Positions 17,122 to 24,769 are shown, numbered from the stretch's first letter. The stretch: 36,210 nt of DNA from Deltaproteobacteria bacterium (GCA_015493475.1 WGDC01000072.1:1-36210); one strand, 5' to 3'. Numbers and translations are program-made. The notes: generated by a model not told the origin, from the sequence alone.

Positions 17122-17149
17122 CATGCCCTGCCTTCTGCCTATAAACATG

Positions 17150-18286
17150 TCACATTTTGCCTGCGGAATCCCCGCCGTTCACGCCGCATATCTCCCACAG
17201 CGGTATGATCAGGGCAGAAACGGCTCCGCACTCCAGGCCAAAGGGAAGATAACCAAAGTAGCCGAGTATGGGCATTTCAAACACCTTGCATTGGCTAACA
17301 AATGGTATGGAATAGACCCATTTTGGATAACTAAGGTAGTTCCACATTTCCCAGAAAAAACCGCATATCAGTCCGCTTGCGGAAAGTCTGGACAGGGGCC
17401 CAAATTTTCCCATAGCCCATAAGGTCATGAGATTCGGCAGTCCGAGAAGGGCCCTTACCGCGCAAATAACGCAAAGTGGGCTGATCCAGACAAAAGGGAA
17501 TAGGTAGTCAGGATATTTACATAGAAGGATCAATGCCGCTGACGTTAACAAAAGCATTGCAAAGGCCGCCACCTTCAAGGGCCGAGCCATCCCCGCGCCG
17601 GTAAAATCAAAAGCCTCTTCAATGATCCTTGCAGGTTTTAAAAGCTCGTTTACAGACATAACTGCCGGAAGCACAGTAGAAAAGGCAAGGCTTGCCCTTA
17701 AAGCATACGTAGCAGCCCCGACTTGCGAAACCCCCACGTAATACCAATTCTGCACGAACCGGTTAAGGAATTCAAAATACCACCAAAAGATACTGCTTAA
17801 AGGGAAAAGCCCTAAAAACGAGACAGGCCTCCTAAGCAACAAACAGCTCCCTGTCCACCAAACGTCAAGAGCGTTCAGGAACAGGATGAAGCCGATCCAT
17901 AGAGGCGTGAAAGCCCACATCCGGATTCCCTTGAAATGCCCCGTGAGTCCCCAGGAAACCGCCCAGAAAACGAGGAGAAGCAACAGGCCGAGAAAACCCC
18001 ACGGAGGGAAAGAACCGGATGGCTCTGGTATGGCTGAATGCCTAATTCGTTTAATCAGCCTGAAGGCGACAGGCACTGTTAGACCTGCGGCCAGCACCAG
18101 CCCGGTGAAAAACAAAACTGGACTCTTAGGGGCATGTGAAACGTACCCGGTAATTGGAGGGAACTCTATAAACCGCTTGACATCCATGCCCGCCAAAAAT
18201 ATGCCTATAACAGGACAACCTGACAGGATGATCATGGTCAGAGAGCAACAGGCAACAAATCTGTAGTTGAACTTGGAGGCATCCAT
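17150..18286 (-). CDS. Unrecognised polytopic membrane protein
   Basis: This 378-residue protein is dominated by hydrophobic segments, with about ten possible membrane helices. It has many Trp, Phe and Tyr residues, and clusters such as FWWYFEFLNRFVQNWYY and GFFWEMWNYLSYPKWVY. I do not recognise its family. Two repeated aromatic-glutamate motifs (WWYFEFLNRFVQNW and FFWEMWNYLSYPKW) may reflect an internal duplication with conserved acidic residues in membrane helices. It converges on the PilB-like gene with a 28-base gap and diverges from hemL with a 69-base gap. No clear Shine-Dalgarno precedes the ATG. Base composition is like its neighbours. No function is proposed. Confidence 0.75.
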   Translation of the reverse strand: MDASKFNYRFVACCSLTMIILSGCPVIGIFLAGMDVKRFIEFPPITGYVSHAPKSPVLFFTGLVLAAGLTVPVAFRLIKRIRHSAIPEPSGSFPPWGFLGLLLLLVFWAVSWGLTGHFKGIRMWAFTPLWIGFILFLNALDVWWTGSCLLLRRPVSFLGLFPLSSIFWWYFEFLNRFVQNWYYVGVSQVGAATYALRASLAFSTVLPAVMSVNELLKPARIIEEAFDFTGAGMARPLKVAAFAMLLLTSAALILLCKYPDYLFPFVWISPLCVICAVRALLGLPNLMTLWAMGKFGPLSRLSASGLICGFFWEMWNYLSYPKWVYSIPFVSQCKVFEMPILGYFGYLPFGLECGAVSALIIPLWEICGVNGGDSAGKM

Positions 18287-18355
18287 AGAGTAAAGTACTA
18301 TAACTTGTCATAGGAAATTCATATAAAAAATAATCATAAAAGGGGAAATGCAAAT

Positions 18356-19654
18356 ATGCAGCGCAACTTGCTGTCCCACAGGTTCTTTGAAAAGGCCGAG
18401 ACACTGATTCCCGGGGGAGTAAACAGCCCTGTCAGGGCATGCAAGTCGGTGGGCTGCCGTCCTGTTTTTATTGAAAGGGGGGATGAGTGCTATCTCTATG
18501 ACGCCGATGGCAATTCCTACATAGATTACGTGTGTTCATGGGGTCCTATGATCCTTGGGCACTGTCATCCCCACGTGGTCTCGGCTGTAACAGAGGCGGT
18601 CAATCAGGGCACGAGTTTTGGAGCGCCCACTTGGCGCGAGGTAAAACTTGCTGAAAAAATTGTCGAACATGTCCCTTCCATAGAAAAAGTCAGGCTCGTT
18701 AATTCTGGAACTGAAGCGACTATGAGTGCGATCAGGCTCGCGAGGGGATTTACTGGCAAAAAAAAGATACTCAAGTTTGATGGCTGCTATCACGGCCACG
18801 CCGATTCCTTTCTCGTAAAGGCGGGTTCAGGAATTGCGACACTTGGAATTCCCGGAAGTCCGGGGGTTCCTGAAGAGATAGTTGCCAATACTATCTCCAT
18901 TCCCTTTAATGACATGGTGATATTTCAACAGATTATGGAACAGGATGGAGATGACATAGCAGCGGTCATAATGGAGCCCGTACCTGCCAATATGGGCGTC
19001 GTTCTGCCTGATGATGGATTCATAGAGCTTGTCAGGGAAAAAACCATCCAGCACCATACGCTCCTGATTTTCGACGAAGTAATTACTGGTTTCAGGATCG
19101 GCCTTGGGGGAGCGCAGGAGTTCTTTAGGATACTCCCGGACTTGACCTGTCTCGGAAAAATCATAGGAGGAGGTTTGCCTGTAGGGGCTTACGGAGGCCG
19201 GGAAGAAATAATGGAACAAATCGCCCCATCCGGTCCAATATACCAGGCCGGGACTCTTTCCGGCAACCCCATAGCCACAGCGGCAGGGATTGCTACGATA
19301 GAAGTACTTGAACGTCCTGGCATTTACGAAGAGCTCCAGGAAAAGGCTGACTGTCTCGCCACCGGTCTGACGGAACTTGCTAAACAGCACGGGATCAAGT
19401 GCGTAAATCAACGTATTGCCTCCATGATGACGACCTTTTTTGGCCGCACCAGCACCATAAGAAATTTTAGGGATGCATTGGAATCCGATACCGAGATGTA
19501 CAGCAGCTTCTACAGGGCCATGCTCGCCAGGGGCGTGTGGCTTGCCCCGTCACAGTTCGAGGCCGCCTTTACCAGCGTAGCCCTTAGTCACGAAGCCATT
19601 GAATACACGCTCCAGGCCGCTGAATCGGCATTCATTCAGTTAAGGGAGGGTTAA
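18356..19654 (+). CDS. hemL: Glutamate-1-semialdehyde 2,1-aminomutase
   Basis: This 432-residue class III PLP-dependent enzyme converts glutamate-1-semialdehyde to 5-aminolevulinate, the committed tetrapyrrole precursor of the C5 pathway. It has the family N-terminus (FEKAETLIPGGVNSPVRA), the aldehyde-binding YHGHADSFLVKAGSG, the PLP-contacting FDEVITGFR, and the Schiff-base lysine Lys268 in LGKIIGGGLPVGAYGGR. Length is normal. The start at 18356 follows an AGGGG 11 bases upstream. It is a monocistronic-looking gene between a divergent membrane protein and a 548-base gap before atpB. Use of HemL indicates the C5 route rather than the alpha-proteobacterial ALA synthase. Confidence 0.97.
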   Translation: MQRNLLSHRFFEKAETLIPGGVNSPVRACKSVGCRPVFIERGDECYLYDADGNSYIDYVCSWGPMILGHCHPHVVSAVTEAVNQGTSFGAPTWREVKLAEKIVEHVPSIEKVRLVNSGTEATMSAIRLARGFTGKKKILKFDGCYHGHADSFLVKAGSGIATLGIPGSPGVPEEIVANTISIPFNDMVIFQQIMEQDGDDIAAVIMEPVPANMGVVLPDDGFIELVREKTIQHHTLLIFDEVITGFRIGLGGAQEFFRILPDLTCLGKIIGGGLPVGAYGGREEIMEQIAPSGPIYQAGTLSGNPIATAAGIATIEVLERPGIYEELQEKADCLATGLTELAKQHGIKCVNQRIASMMTTFFGRTSTIRNFRDALESDTEMYSSFYRAMLARGVWLAPSQFEAAFTSVALSHEAIEYTLQAAESAFIQLREG

Positions 19655-19663
19655 CTTTTCATA

Positions 19664-19756
19664 TTGACACCCTATAGGTCGTATGATAAAAACTGGGGCA
19701 CATTAAGGGGCATAGGCAGTATATTACGTTCCACTAAAATGAGGACTCGTTCAGTC
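19664..19756. repeat. Diverged ~93-bp repeat, copy 1
   Basis: It begins TTGACACC, has TATGATAAAA about 12 bases later, and ends AAAATGAGGACTCGTTCAGTC. Copy 2 at 19901-19992 has the same two end boxes at the same spacing (71-72 bases), while the middles differ. The two boxes of each copy are imperfectly inverted (GGTCCTATGATAAAA versus the complement of AAAATGAGGACTC). Copy 1 runs into a perfect 8-bp stem with TGAG loop at 19752-19771, CAGTCCCT/AGGGACTG. Confidence 0.6.
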
Positions 19757-19900
19757 CCTTGAGAGGGACTGTGGTGATGCTGCTGAAAATGCAAGTTGTT
19801 ACTATGAGAACAATCAAATCGAACCAATGTCATTTGGGACTCCGCTTCAGAGTGCTGAGCTATCATGCCTTGCATCAGGAAAAACTACTGTTTTTTGCTA

Positions 19901-19992
19901 TTGACACCTCATGGGTCCTATGATAAAAGCTGATCCTCAGTATAATCCTTAATAGAGGGCGGCATAACACAAAAATGAGGACTCATTCAGTC
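19901..19992. repeat. Diverged ~93-bp repeat, copy 2
   Basis: TTGACACC at 19901, then GGTCCTATGATAAAA and, 71 bases from the start, AAAATGAGGACTCATTCAGTC. The period relative to copy 1 is 236-237 bases. A GC-rich short hairpin CCTG/CAGG follows at 19995-20005, in place of the strong hairpin of copy 1. It is probably a small mobile or regulatory repeat rather than a coding sequence. Confidence 0.6.
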
Positions 19993-20202
19993 GTCCTGTG
20001 ACAGGGGAAGCAGCAAGTTTTTTAGTGAAATAAAAATCTTACAAGGGAGAACGGAGACATAGGGAGAATTTATCTAAATACTCCACTTACCGTCCAAAAT
20101 TAAAATAAGGAAGAAACATCAGTTTAATTTTATGTCACACAGCAGCTGTTTGAATACCTATAAGTTTATAACTAATCAGCTAGTGGAGGAGGCGTTGTAG
20201 CC

Positions 20203-20919
20203 ATGGAACATCCGTTACTTTTTCTACCTATTATTCTTGATGCACTCGGGCTGCCAGCCTATGGTGGACACGGTGCATTGGCCCAGATTCTGGCGCCGCA
20301 CATGCAATATAGCTATCTAGCCATGGCAATCTGCTTACTTATAGCCAAGGCGGCTACGAGCAAGATAGAGATGATACCAAAGGGCATGCAGAACGTCATG
20401 GAAATGTATGTGCAGGGTCTTGAAGACTTTGTTATCGAACAGGTGGGCACGAGGGACAAGGCACTCATTATTTACCCCATGGTGGCCACATTTGGATTCC
20501 TGATCTTTATATCCAATTACATGGGACTTATTCCAGGTTTTATGTCGCCTACTGCGAATCTTAATGTCACTTTGGGCTGTACACTTATAGCAATAGTTAC
20601 CTATCATGCACTTGGTATAAGATTTCACGGATTCAAGTACATTAAGCACTTCATGGGGCCTATCAAAGTTATGGCACCGTTTTTTCTTATTGTTGAGACT
20701 TTCAGCCACTTGGGACGTATCGCATCACTGTCCATTCGTCTTTTTGGTAACATGATGTCAAAAGAAATGCTTTTGGGACTTTTGTTTACAATGGCAGGAC
20801 CATATCTGGCACCACTGCCAATTATGCTCCTGGGCGTCTTGGTTTGTCTGTTGCAGGCATTCATCTTCGTGGTACTGCCAGTAACATATTGTGCAGAGGC
20901 AATGGGCGAAGCACATTAA
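20203..20919 (+). CDS. atpB: ATP synthase F0 subunit a
   Basis: This 238-residue membrane protein is the stator half-channel subunit of F-type ATP synthase. The essential arginine is Arg179 in SLSIRLFGNMMSKE, and the following helix carries the conserved Gln in LLQAFIFVVLPVTY. The N-terminal MEHPLLFLPIILDALGLP opening is typical of the delta-proteobacterial form. It lies in the inner membrane, where proton (or sodium) passage drives the c-ring. GTGGAGGAGG precedes the ATG. It is followed 34 bases later by atpE. The genes for b, delta, alpha, gamma, beta and epsilon subunits are not nearby, so the ATP synthase is encoded in at least two loci. Confidence 0.96.
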   Translation: MEHPLLFLPIILDALGLPAYGGHGALAQILAPHMQYSYLAMAICLLIAKAATSKIEMIPKGMQNVMEMYVQGLEDFVIEQVGTRDKALIIYPMVATFGFLIFISNYMGLIPGFMSPTANLNVTLGCTLIAIVTYHALGIRFHGFKYIKHFMGPIKVMAPFFLIVETFSHLGRIASLSIRLFGNMMSKEMLLGLLFTMAGPYLAPLPIMLLGVLVCLLQAFIFVVLPVTYCAEAMGEAH

Positions 20920-20953
20920 AAAATTTAGGCAAATAATAAAAAGGAGGAATTTG

Positions 20954-21301
20954 ATGAAAAGGAAAAGCTTGATTATCTCTGGACTTAGCTTTCTGTTTGT
21001 GTTGGCTATGAGCGCGGTAGCGCTTGCAGCAGGAGGGGGAGCAACCAATTCCAATACTGCAATGATCATGGCGGCAGCTCTTGTAGCAGCAGGCGTGGCG
21101 GTTGGCGGAGCTGGCGGAGGCTGCGGCGCCGGTATGGGACAGTGTGCTCGTGGATTGCTTGAAAGTACTGCAAGGAACCCAGAACTGGCCGGTAAACTGA
21201 CCGTTTCCATGTTCATTACCTTTGCTCTTATCGAAACATTCACCATTTATGCACTTGTCATAGGTCTCATCGCACTGTACGCAAATCCCTTTCTTGGATA
21301 A
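20954..21301 (+). CDS. atpE: ATP synthase F0 subunit c, with N-terminal signal-like extension
   Basis: This 115-residue protein forms the rotor ring. It is longer than the common ~80 residues because it begins with a signal-peptide-like MKRK plus a hydrophobic stretch ending ALAA (about residue 26). The mature hairpin has a Gly/Ala-rich first helix, the loop ARNPE (73-77) and the ion-carrying Glu94 in the second helix, followed by YANPFLG. I chose ATG 20954 because AGGAGG lies directly before it; a longer in-frame start at 20891 would run back into atpB. The residue aligned to the sodium-specific Gln32 of Ilyobacter is Met61, while Thr95 and Tyr99 follow Glu94. Proton use is more likely but not proven. 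Confidence 0.95.
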   Translation: MKRKSLIISGLSFLFVLAMSAVALAAGGGATNSNTAMIMAAALVAAGVAVGGAGGGCGAGMGQCARGLLESTARNPELAGKLTVSMFITFALIETFTIYALVIGLIALYANPFLG

Positions 21302-21310
21302 CTGCAAACC

Positions 21311-21338
21311 GGCAGCTGCCTTTACAGGGGCAGCTGCC
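21311..21338 (+). other. Strong hairpin after atpE
   Basis: A 10-base self-complementary word GGCAGCTGCC occurs at 21311-21320 and 21329-21338 with an eight-base gap, so it forms a 10-bp stem or two small palindromes. It is not followed by a T-run. It could stabilise the atpE message end. Confidence 0.6.
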
Positions 21339-21357
21339 TTTACCAGTCCAGGAATTC

Positions 21358-21390
21358 AGCGGTGATTAAAATCACCGCTTTTTTTATTTT
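21358..21390 (+). terminator. Rho-independent terminator after atpE
   Basis: A perfect 9-bp stem (AGCGGTGAT/ATCACCGCT) with TAAA loop is followed directly by a T-run broken by one A. It ends four bases before the atpZ-like start codon, which means that gene needs readthrough or its own promoter. Confidence 0.85.
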
Positions 21391-21393
21391 CTA

Positions 21394-21678
21394 ATGGAGC
21401 CGGAAACCAAAAAACATCTACAACTACTCTTGAGACAGGCCGCCAGGGTCTCATACATGGCCTCCGCCATGGTTTTTTCTACCTTTGCAGGGGTGTGGTT
21501 CGGTTATTGGCTCGACAAGGATGTCTTTCATGGCAAAACACATCCTTGGATGACCATAATCTTTTTCTGCTTTGGTCTTGCCGGTGGGATCAGGAATTTA
21601 TATGTACTTGGAGGTAGGATGAGAAGAGACGAAGAACGACGTGCTAAAAAGGAACAGGAAGGAAACCATTCAGGATAG
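21394..21678 (+). CDS. AtpZ/AtpI family (PF09527-like) small membrane protein
   Basis: This 94-residue protein has two membrane helices and the AtpZ-type pattern: a helical R/A-rich opening, then GVWFGYWLDKDVF, a HPWMTIIFFCFGLAGGIRNLY segment, and a charged C-terminus. Such proteins are assembly factors or ion-handling partners of F0. They normally sit before atpB; here the gene follows atpE. The ATG at 21394 is the most upstream possible, because the frame closes at 21367-21369. No Shine-Dalgarno is visible upstream, and the terminator hairpin is immediately before it. Translation may be coupled to readthrough or be leaderless. The next gene starts at the base after its stop codon. Confidence 0.85.
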   Translation: MEPETKKHLQLLLRQAARVSYMASAMVFSTFAGVWFGYWLDKDVFHGKTHPWMTIIFFCFGLAGGIRNLYVLGGRMRRDEERRAKKEQEGNHSG

Positions 21679-22101
21679 ATGCTTATCTGGCGCGGAAATA
21701 TAGATGAAGGGCTCGGAAAGAGGTTCATGATTGCCTGCTGGGCCATGTTAGCTCTCGAAGTGGCGACTGCAAACCTTTGGTGGAACCCACAGGGGGTTAA
21801 GGGGATTCTGCTCGGTGGCATAATCGCCAATTTGAATATTCTCGGCACCTTCAGAGACACCGGTAGAATAGTAAAATTCAGGGCGGCGTGGGTATATTAC
21901 ATCGGTGTGCTTGCACGGTTGGTCCTTGCCGGGGCGATAATCCTAACCTTTATTAAAAAATTTCCTGGGTCCTTTTCCTTCCTGGGGATATTTATAGGTA
22001 TTTCCGTGGTACCTCTTGCCTTCTTTCTCATGGTCTTCCAGGCAGTGCTCACAAAGCGCCAAACCGAAACAAAGCAGGACAAAAAACAATCACATGAATA
22101 G
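21679..22101 (+). CDS. ATP synthase subunit I-like membrane protein
   Basis: This 140-residue protein has four hydrophobic segments and matches the subunit I (PF03899-type) layout: a basic/aromatic N-terminal helix, a small-residue-rich second segment with GGIIANLNIL, and later ARLVLAGAIILTFIKKF and VPLAFFLMVFQAVL. Subunit I proteins help build or regulate the c-ring. It begins immediately after the atpZ-like stop and is the end of the ATP synthase group. Its strongly basic and polar tail (KRQTETKQDKKQSHE) is unremarkable for the family. The order atpB-atpE-atpZ-atpI is inverted compared with the usual atpZ/I before atpB. Confidence 0.8.
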   Translation: MLIWRGNIDEGLGKRFMIACWAMLALEVATANLWWNPQGVKGILLGGIIANLNILGTFRDTGRIVKFRAAWVYYIGVLARLVLAGAIILTFIKKFPGSFSFLGIFIGISVVPLAFFLMVFQAVLTKRQTETKQDKKQSHE

Positions 22102-22104
22102 CGA

Positions 22105-22130
22105 GGAAAAAGCGTAACAACCATTTTTCC
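22105..22130. terminator. Possible bidirectional terminator
   Basis: A 7-bp inverted repeat GGAAAAA/TTTTTCC with a 12-base loop lies between the convergent atpI-like and UvrA-like genes. It is AT-rich and weak. Confidence 0.35.
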
Positions 22131-22164
22131 GCTAAAACCCCAGTCTCTATCCTGCAAAAATTTC

Positions 22165-24465
22165 CTATCGGGTTATTCTGCCCCCAGTTGGGCCTGTGCC
22201 ACTCAAACATATTATTTGTGCCGCATCTGACGCAAGTATACAATTGTTATCGACTGCTATCACAGTGGCGCCAAACTCGAGCAATTCCCTGAAAAACCCC
22301 GACAGGGCATCTATATCCCTCGGATGAAGACCTGCTGTAGGCTGATCCATAAGAATAAAGCCAGGATTAGCCCGGCCTATCCTTGCAAGATGTGAGGCAA
22401 TTTTAAGCCTCTGGGCCTCACCGGCCGACAGGCTCGAAGTAGGCTGACCAAGACGTAGATATCCTATGCCAACCCTTTCCGCAATCTCTAAGGGCCGCCT
22501 GATTTCGCTCACATTGGAGAAAAAACCTGCTGCTTCATGAATTGACAACTTCAGGACCTCATCAATATTGAGGCCGCGATACCTGATGCTGAGTATATCC
22601 GAGTTGTATCGTGCTCCCTTGCAAACGGGACAGATGCAGGAAATTTCATACCCTGGACCGTCCTTTACCGCCACCCCGGTTCCTTTACAAGTATCGCAGC
22701 GCCCGCCTTTTTTTGCAAGGGAAAAAAGTTGCGCACCGAGACCATAACTGCGGGCCTCCTTAGTTCTCGAAAAGAGTATTCTTATACTTCCAAAAACTTT
22801 CAAAACAGTCGCAGGTATGGAGTATTTGCTCTTGTAAATCATGGCCTGGGGTACTGCCAGGACCTTCGAATTCAACTGACTCTTTTCCTCTAAATAGACA
22901 TTGATCTCGCCCAGTAGCCTGCTCTTCCCTGATCCAGTTGGACCGGTTATTACATTTAGGCCGCCTAAAACGATTTCTATAGACCGCCGAGGCGTAAAGT
23001 AATCCGATAATGGAATACTTATCTGACCACTTCCCGCAACAGGCGCTTTTTTCGCGGTTTTGACATCGCCTCCTACGCCCCTCAGCTCAAAACGAAGTTT
23101 CTCCCTTTCCTTCCCATATATCCAGCATTGTCTAACAACCCTTCCGCCCTTCTCCCCGGCTCCAGGGCCTATTTCTATAAAATAATCTGCTATATCGAAA
23201 ACTTCGGGTGCATGATCTATTATCACCACGGTGTTTCCTGCCTTTTTAAGCTCATCTATCACCTGACAAATCCTGAGCCTTTCAGCAGTAGGCAACAGAG
23301 ATACAGGCTCGTCAAGAATAAAAAGTGCGCCTACGAATCTCTGTGCAAAAAGACTGCTGAGACAAAGTTTGAGTGATTCTCCGGTTGAAATAATCGTCAC
23401 CGGCCGTGAAAGGTTAAGATGGCCTATGTCAAGGTCGTCAATGGATTTCAGTTGATCTATGATCCTTCTCAGTAGTAGATAAATGGATTCTTTCTCGGAT
23501 GCAACTTCACGGAGCGCCCTTGACAAAAGACAAAACACCTGTGAAAGAGGCATCTCAAGGAGCTTGTTCATTTCGACCCCAGAAAACGTTCTCAACGCCC
23601 TATCCAGCCTTGAGACACTTTTTACGCAGGTGAATTTACTGGTCTCTTTGGGCTCTCCAAGAAATTTCCTGCACCTGGGACACCATAAAGACGTTGAAAA
23701 ATAAAAGGAACCAAATCTGCCCTTTTCCATCTCTACCTCAGCGACTACCCTACCTATTCCCTCCTTTAGGGCAGTCCTGACCGAATCAAAAAGCCTCCGA
23801 TTCTTTTTATGAGTAGGCCGTACTCTGTCAATTATGAGATTGACCTCCACATCTTTTCCTTCAAGCGCCTGAAGTACCCCATCAGGTTCCTCGTCCATCA
23901 TAAATACATGTCCGTCCACTTCTATGCGCAGATATCCAGAACCCTGCAGGCCAATAAGCGCCATGCGTCTTTGATCGGCACTGAGAGGAAAATCCAGAGG
24001 GGCCTTTAACACTGTCTTTTTACCTTGAGCAACCTCCAAAAGCGTCGCGACCATTTCCTCCACGGTACTGGCCTTGACAGTGTTTTTACACCTTGGGCAC
24101 CTGTAATCCCCAGCTATCCTAAATAGGTTTTTAATGAGCCTGTTAAGTCCCGTAAGCGAACCAACGGTGGAACGTGGATTCCTTTGAACAGCCTGGCCAG
24201 TGAACAGTATCGCTGGACACACTGGCTCAATCAGGTCGACATATTCCTCTTCCTCAAGAAAAAGCGACAGGCTCCTTAACCCTGGTTCATGCAGGAGATC
24301 AAAAAATTTGTGCCTTGAAACCTTCCCAAGAATATCAATTATCAGGCTCGATTTTCCTCCTCCAGATACACCCGAGACGAGTGTTGTCTTACCAATGGGA
24401 ATCTTTACGTTTATATCTTTGAGATTATGGAGTCGAGCATTTTTGATTAGAATAAAATCGTTCAT
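22165..24465 (-). CDS. Short UvrA-like ABC ATPase with degenerate second nucleotide site
   Basis: This 766-residue paralogue of excinuclease UvrA (usually ~940) has the two-ABC-domain layout. The first half has Walker A GVSGGGKSS (32-40), ISTGE signature (359-363), Walker B DEP (385-387) and His418. The second half has Walker A GPTGSGKS (508-515), zinc cysteines 590/593/612/615, and signature LSAGE (679-683). Walker B reads DQP at 707-709 instead of DEP, and the switch histidine position is Asn740. Additional CPRC knuckles occur near 123 and 262. These changes suggest a non-canonical UvrA with an impaired second site. It may act in DNA damage recognition, but a role in standard excision repair is doubtful. 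It is a single gene on the minus strand with no uvrB nearby. Confidence 0.85.
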   Translation of the reverse strand: MNDFILIKNARLHNLKDINVKIPIGKTTLVSGVSGGGKSSLIIDILGKVSRHKFFDLLHEPGLRSLSLFLEEEEYVDLIEPVCPAILFTGQAVQRNPRSTVGSLTGLNRLIKNLFRIAGDYRCPRCKNTVKASTVEEMVATLLEVAQGKKTVLKAPLDFPLSADQRRMALIGLQGSGYLRIEVDGHVFMMDEEPDGVLQALEGKDVEVNLIIDRVRPTHKKNRRLFDSVRTALKEGIGRVVAEVEMEKGRFGSFYFSTSLWCPRCRKFLGEPKETSKFTCVKSVSRLDRALRTFSGVEMNKLLEMPLSQVFCLLSRALREVASEKESIYLLLRRIIDQLKSIDDLDIGHLNLSRPVTIISTGESLKLCLSSLFAQRFVGALFILDEPVSLLPTAERLRICQVIDELKKAGNTVVIIDHAPEVFDIADYFIEIGPGAGEKGGRVVRQCWIYGKEREKLRFELRGVGGDVKTAKKAPVAGSGQISIPLSDYFTPRRSIEIVLGGLNVITGPTGSGKSRLLGEINVYLEEKSQLNSKVLAVPQAMIYKSKYSIPATVLKVFGSIRILFSRTKEARSYGLGAQLFSLAKKGGRCDTCKGTGVAVKDGPGYEISCICPVCKGARYNSDILSIRYRGLNIDEVLKLSIHEAAGFFSNVSEIRRPLEIAERVGIGYLRLGQPTSSLSAGEAQRLKIASHLARIGRANPGFILMDQPTAGLHPRDIDALSGFFRELLEFGATVIAVDNNCILASDAAQIICLSGTGPTGGRITR

Positions 24466-24504
24466 TTATCTATCATTTAAAGTGCCATTGCCCTTTCTCC
24501 TTTT

Positions 24505-24530
24505 TAAAAAACGTGCAACTTACCCGATAA
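24505..24530 (+). promoter_or_regulatory. Weak sigma28-like promoter candidate
   Basis: TAAA (24505-24508) is followed by a 14-base gap and CCCGATAA (24523-24530). This is near the sigma28 pattern but one base short of the ideal spacing. It precedes the small-ORF candidate at 24569. Confidence 0.25.
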
Positions 24531-24568
24531 TATAAGTAATAAGGTTGTGATTCCAAGGAGTATAAGCG

Positions 24569-24769
24569 ATGAAAGCGATCATGAATGTAGAATTTGGGGC
24601 CCACCAATGTTTCCGGAACATGGTTGCACATTATTTATCGCCCCTGCATCTTTGTTCAGGATTGATCTACATGGCATATAAAACGAGGAGGCGCCCAATA
24701 AGGCGCCTCCTCCTGTCTTGTGTCCATGTTTACGATATCTTTTACCGGAACATACTCAGACTTACATAG
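24569..24769 (+). CDS. Doubtful small ORF
   Basis: A 66-codon frame starts with ATG eight bases after AAGGAG and 38 bases after a weak promoter-like box. The product has no recognised family and includes a basic stretch KTRRRPIRR. That part of the frame coincides with the nuo terminator palindrome, so the reading may be accidental. A small RNA or nothing at all is equally possible. Confidence 0.2.
   Translation: MKAIMNVEFGAHQCFRNMVAHYLSPLHLCSGLIYMAYKTRRRPIRRLLLSCVHVYDIFYRNILRLT
24681..24713 (-). terminator. Terminator of the nuo operon
   Basis: On the minus strand a perfect 11-bp stem GAGGAGGCGCC/GGCGCCTCCTC (24686-24696 and 24703-24713) with a six-base loop is followed by GTTTTATAT. It lies 70 bases after the nuoN stop codon. 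Confidence 0.85.

Larger units (their letters stand above)
19655..20202. other. Long intergenic region between hemL and atpB
   Basis: This 548-base stretch has no convincing gene. It is AT-rich and holds two diverged direct repeats (listed separately), a perfect 8-bp hairpin in the first, and the atpB Shine-Dalgarno GTGGAGGAGG near 20182-20191. I see no confident sigma70 promoter, although one must serve atpB, and no T-tailed terminator after hemL. Confidence 0.7.

Noticed and set aside
19664-19687. TTGACA...TATGAT as a sigma70 promoter in each repeat
   Set aside because: The spacer is 12 bases in both copies, too short for a normal sigma70 promoter, although the boxes look good in isolation.
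19672-19875. 67-codon minus-strand frame in the hemL-atpB gap
   Set aside because: It runs through repeat copy 1. The second copy does not keep the frame, so conservation is at DNA level and not protein level.
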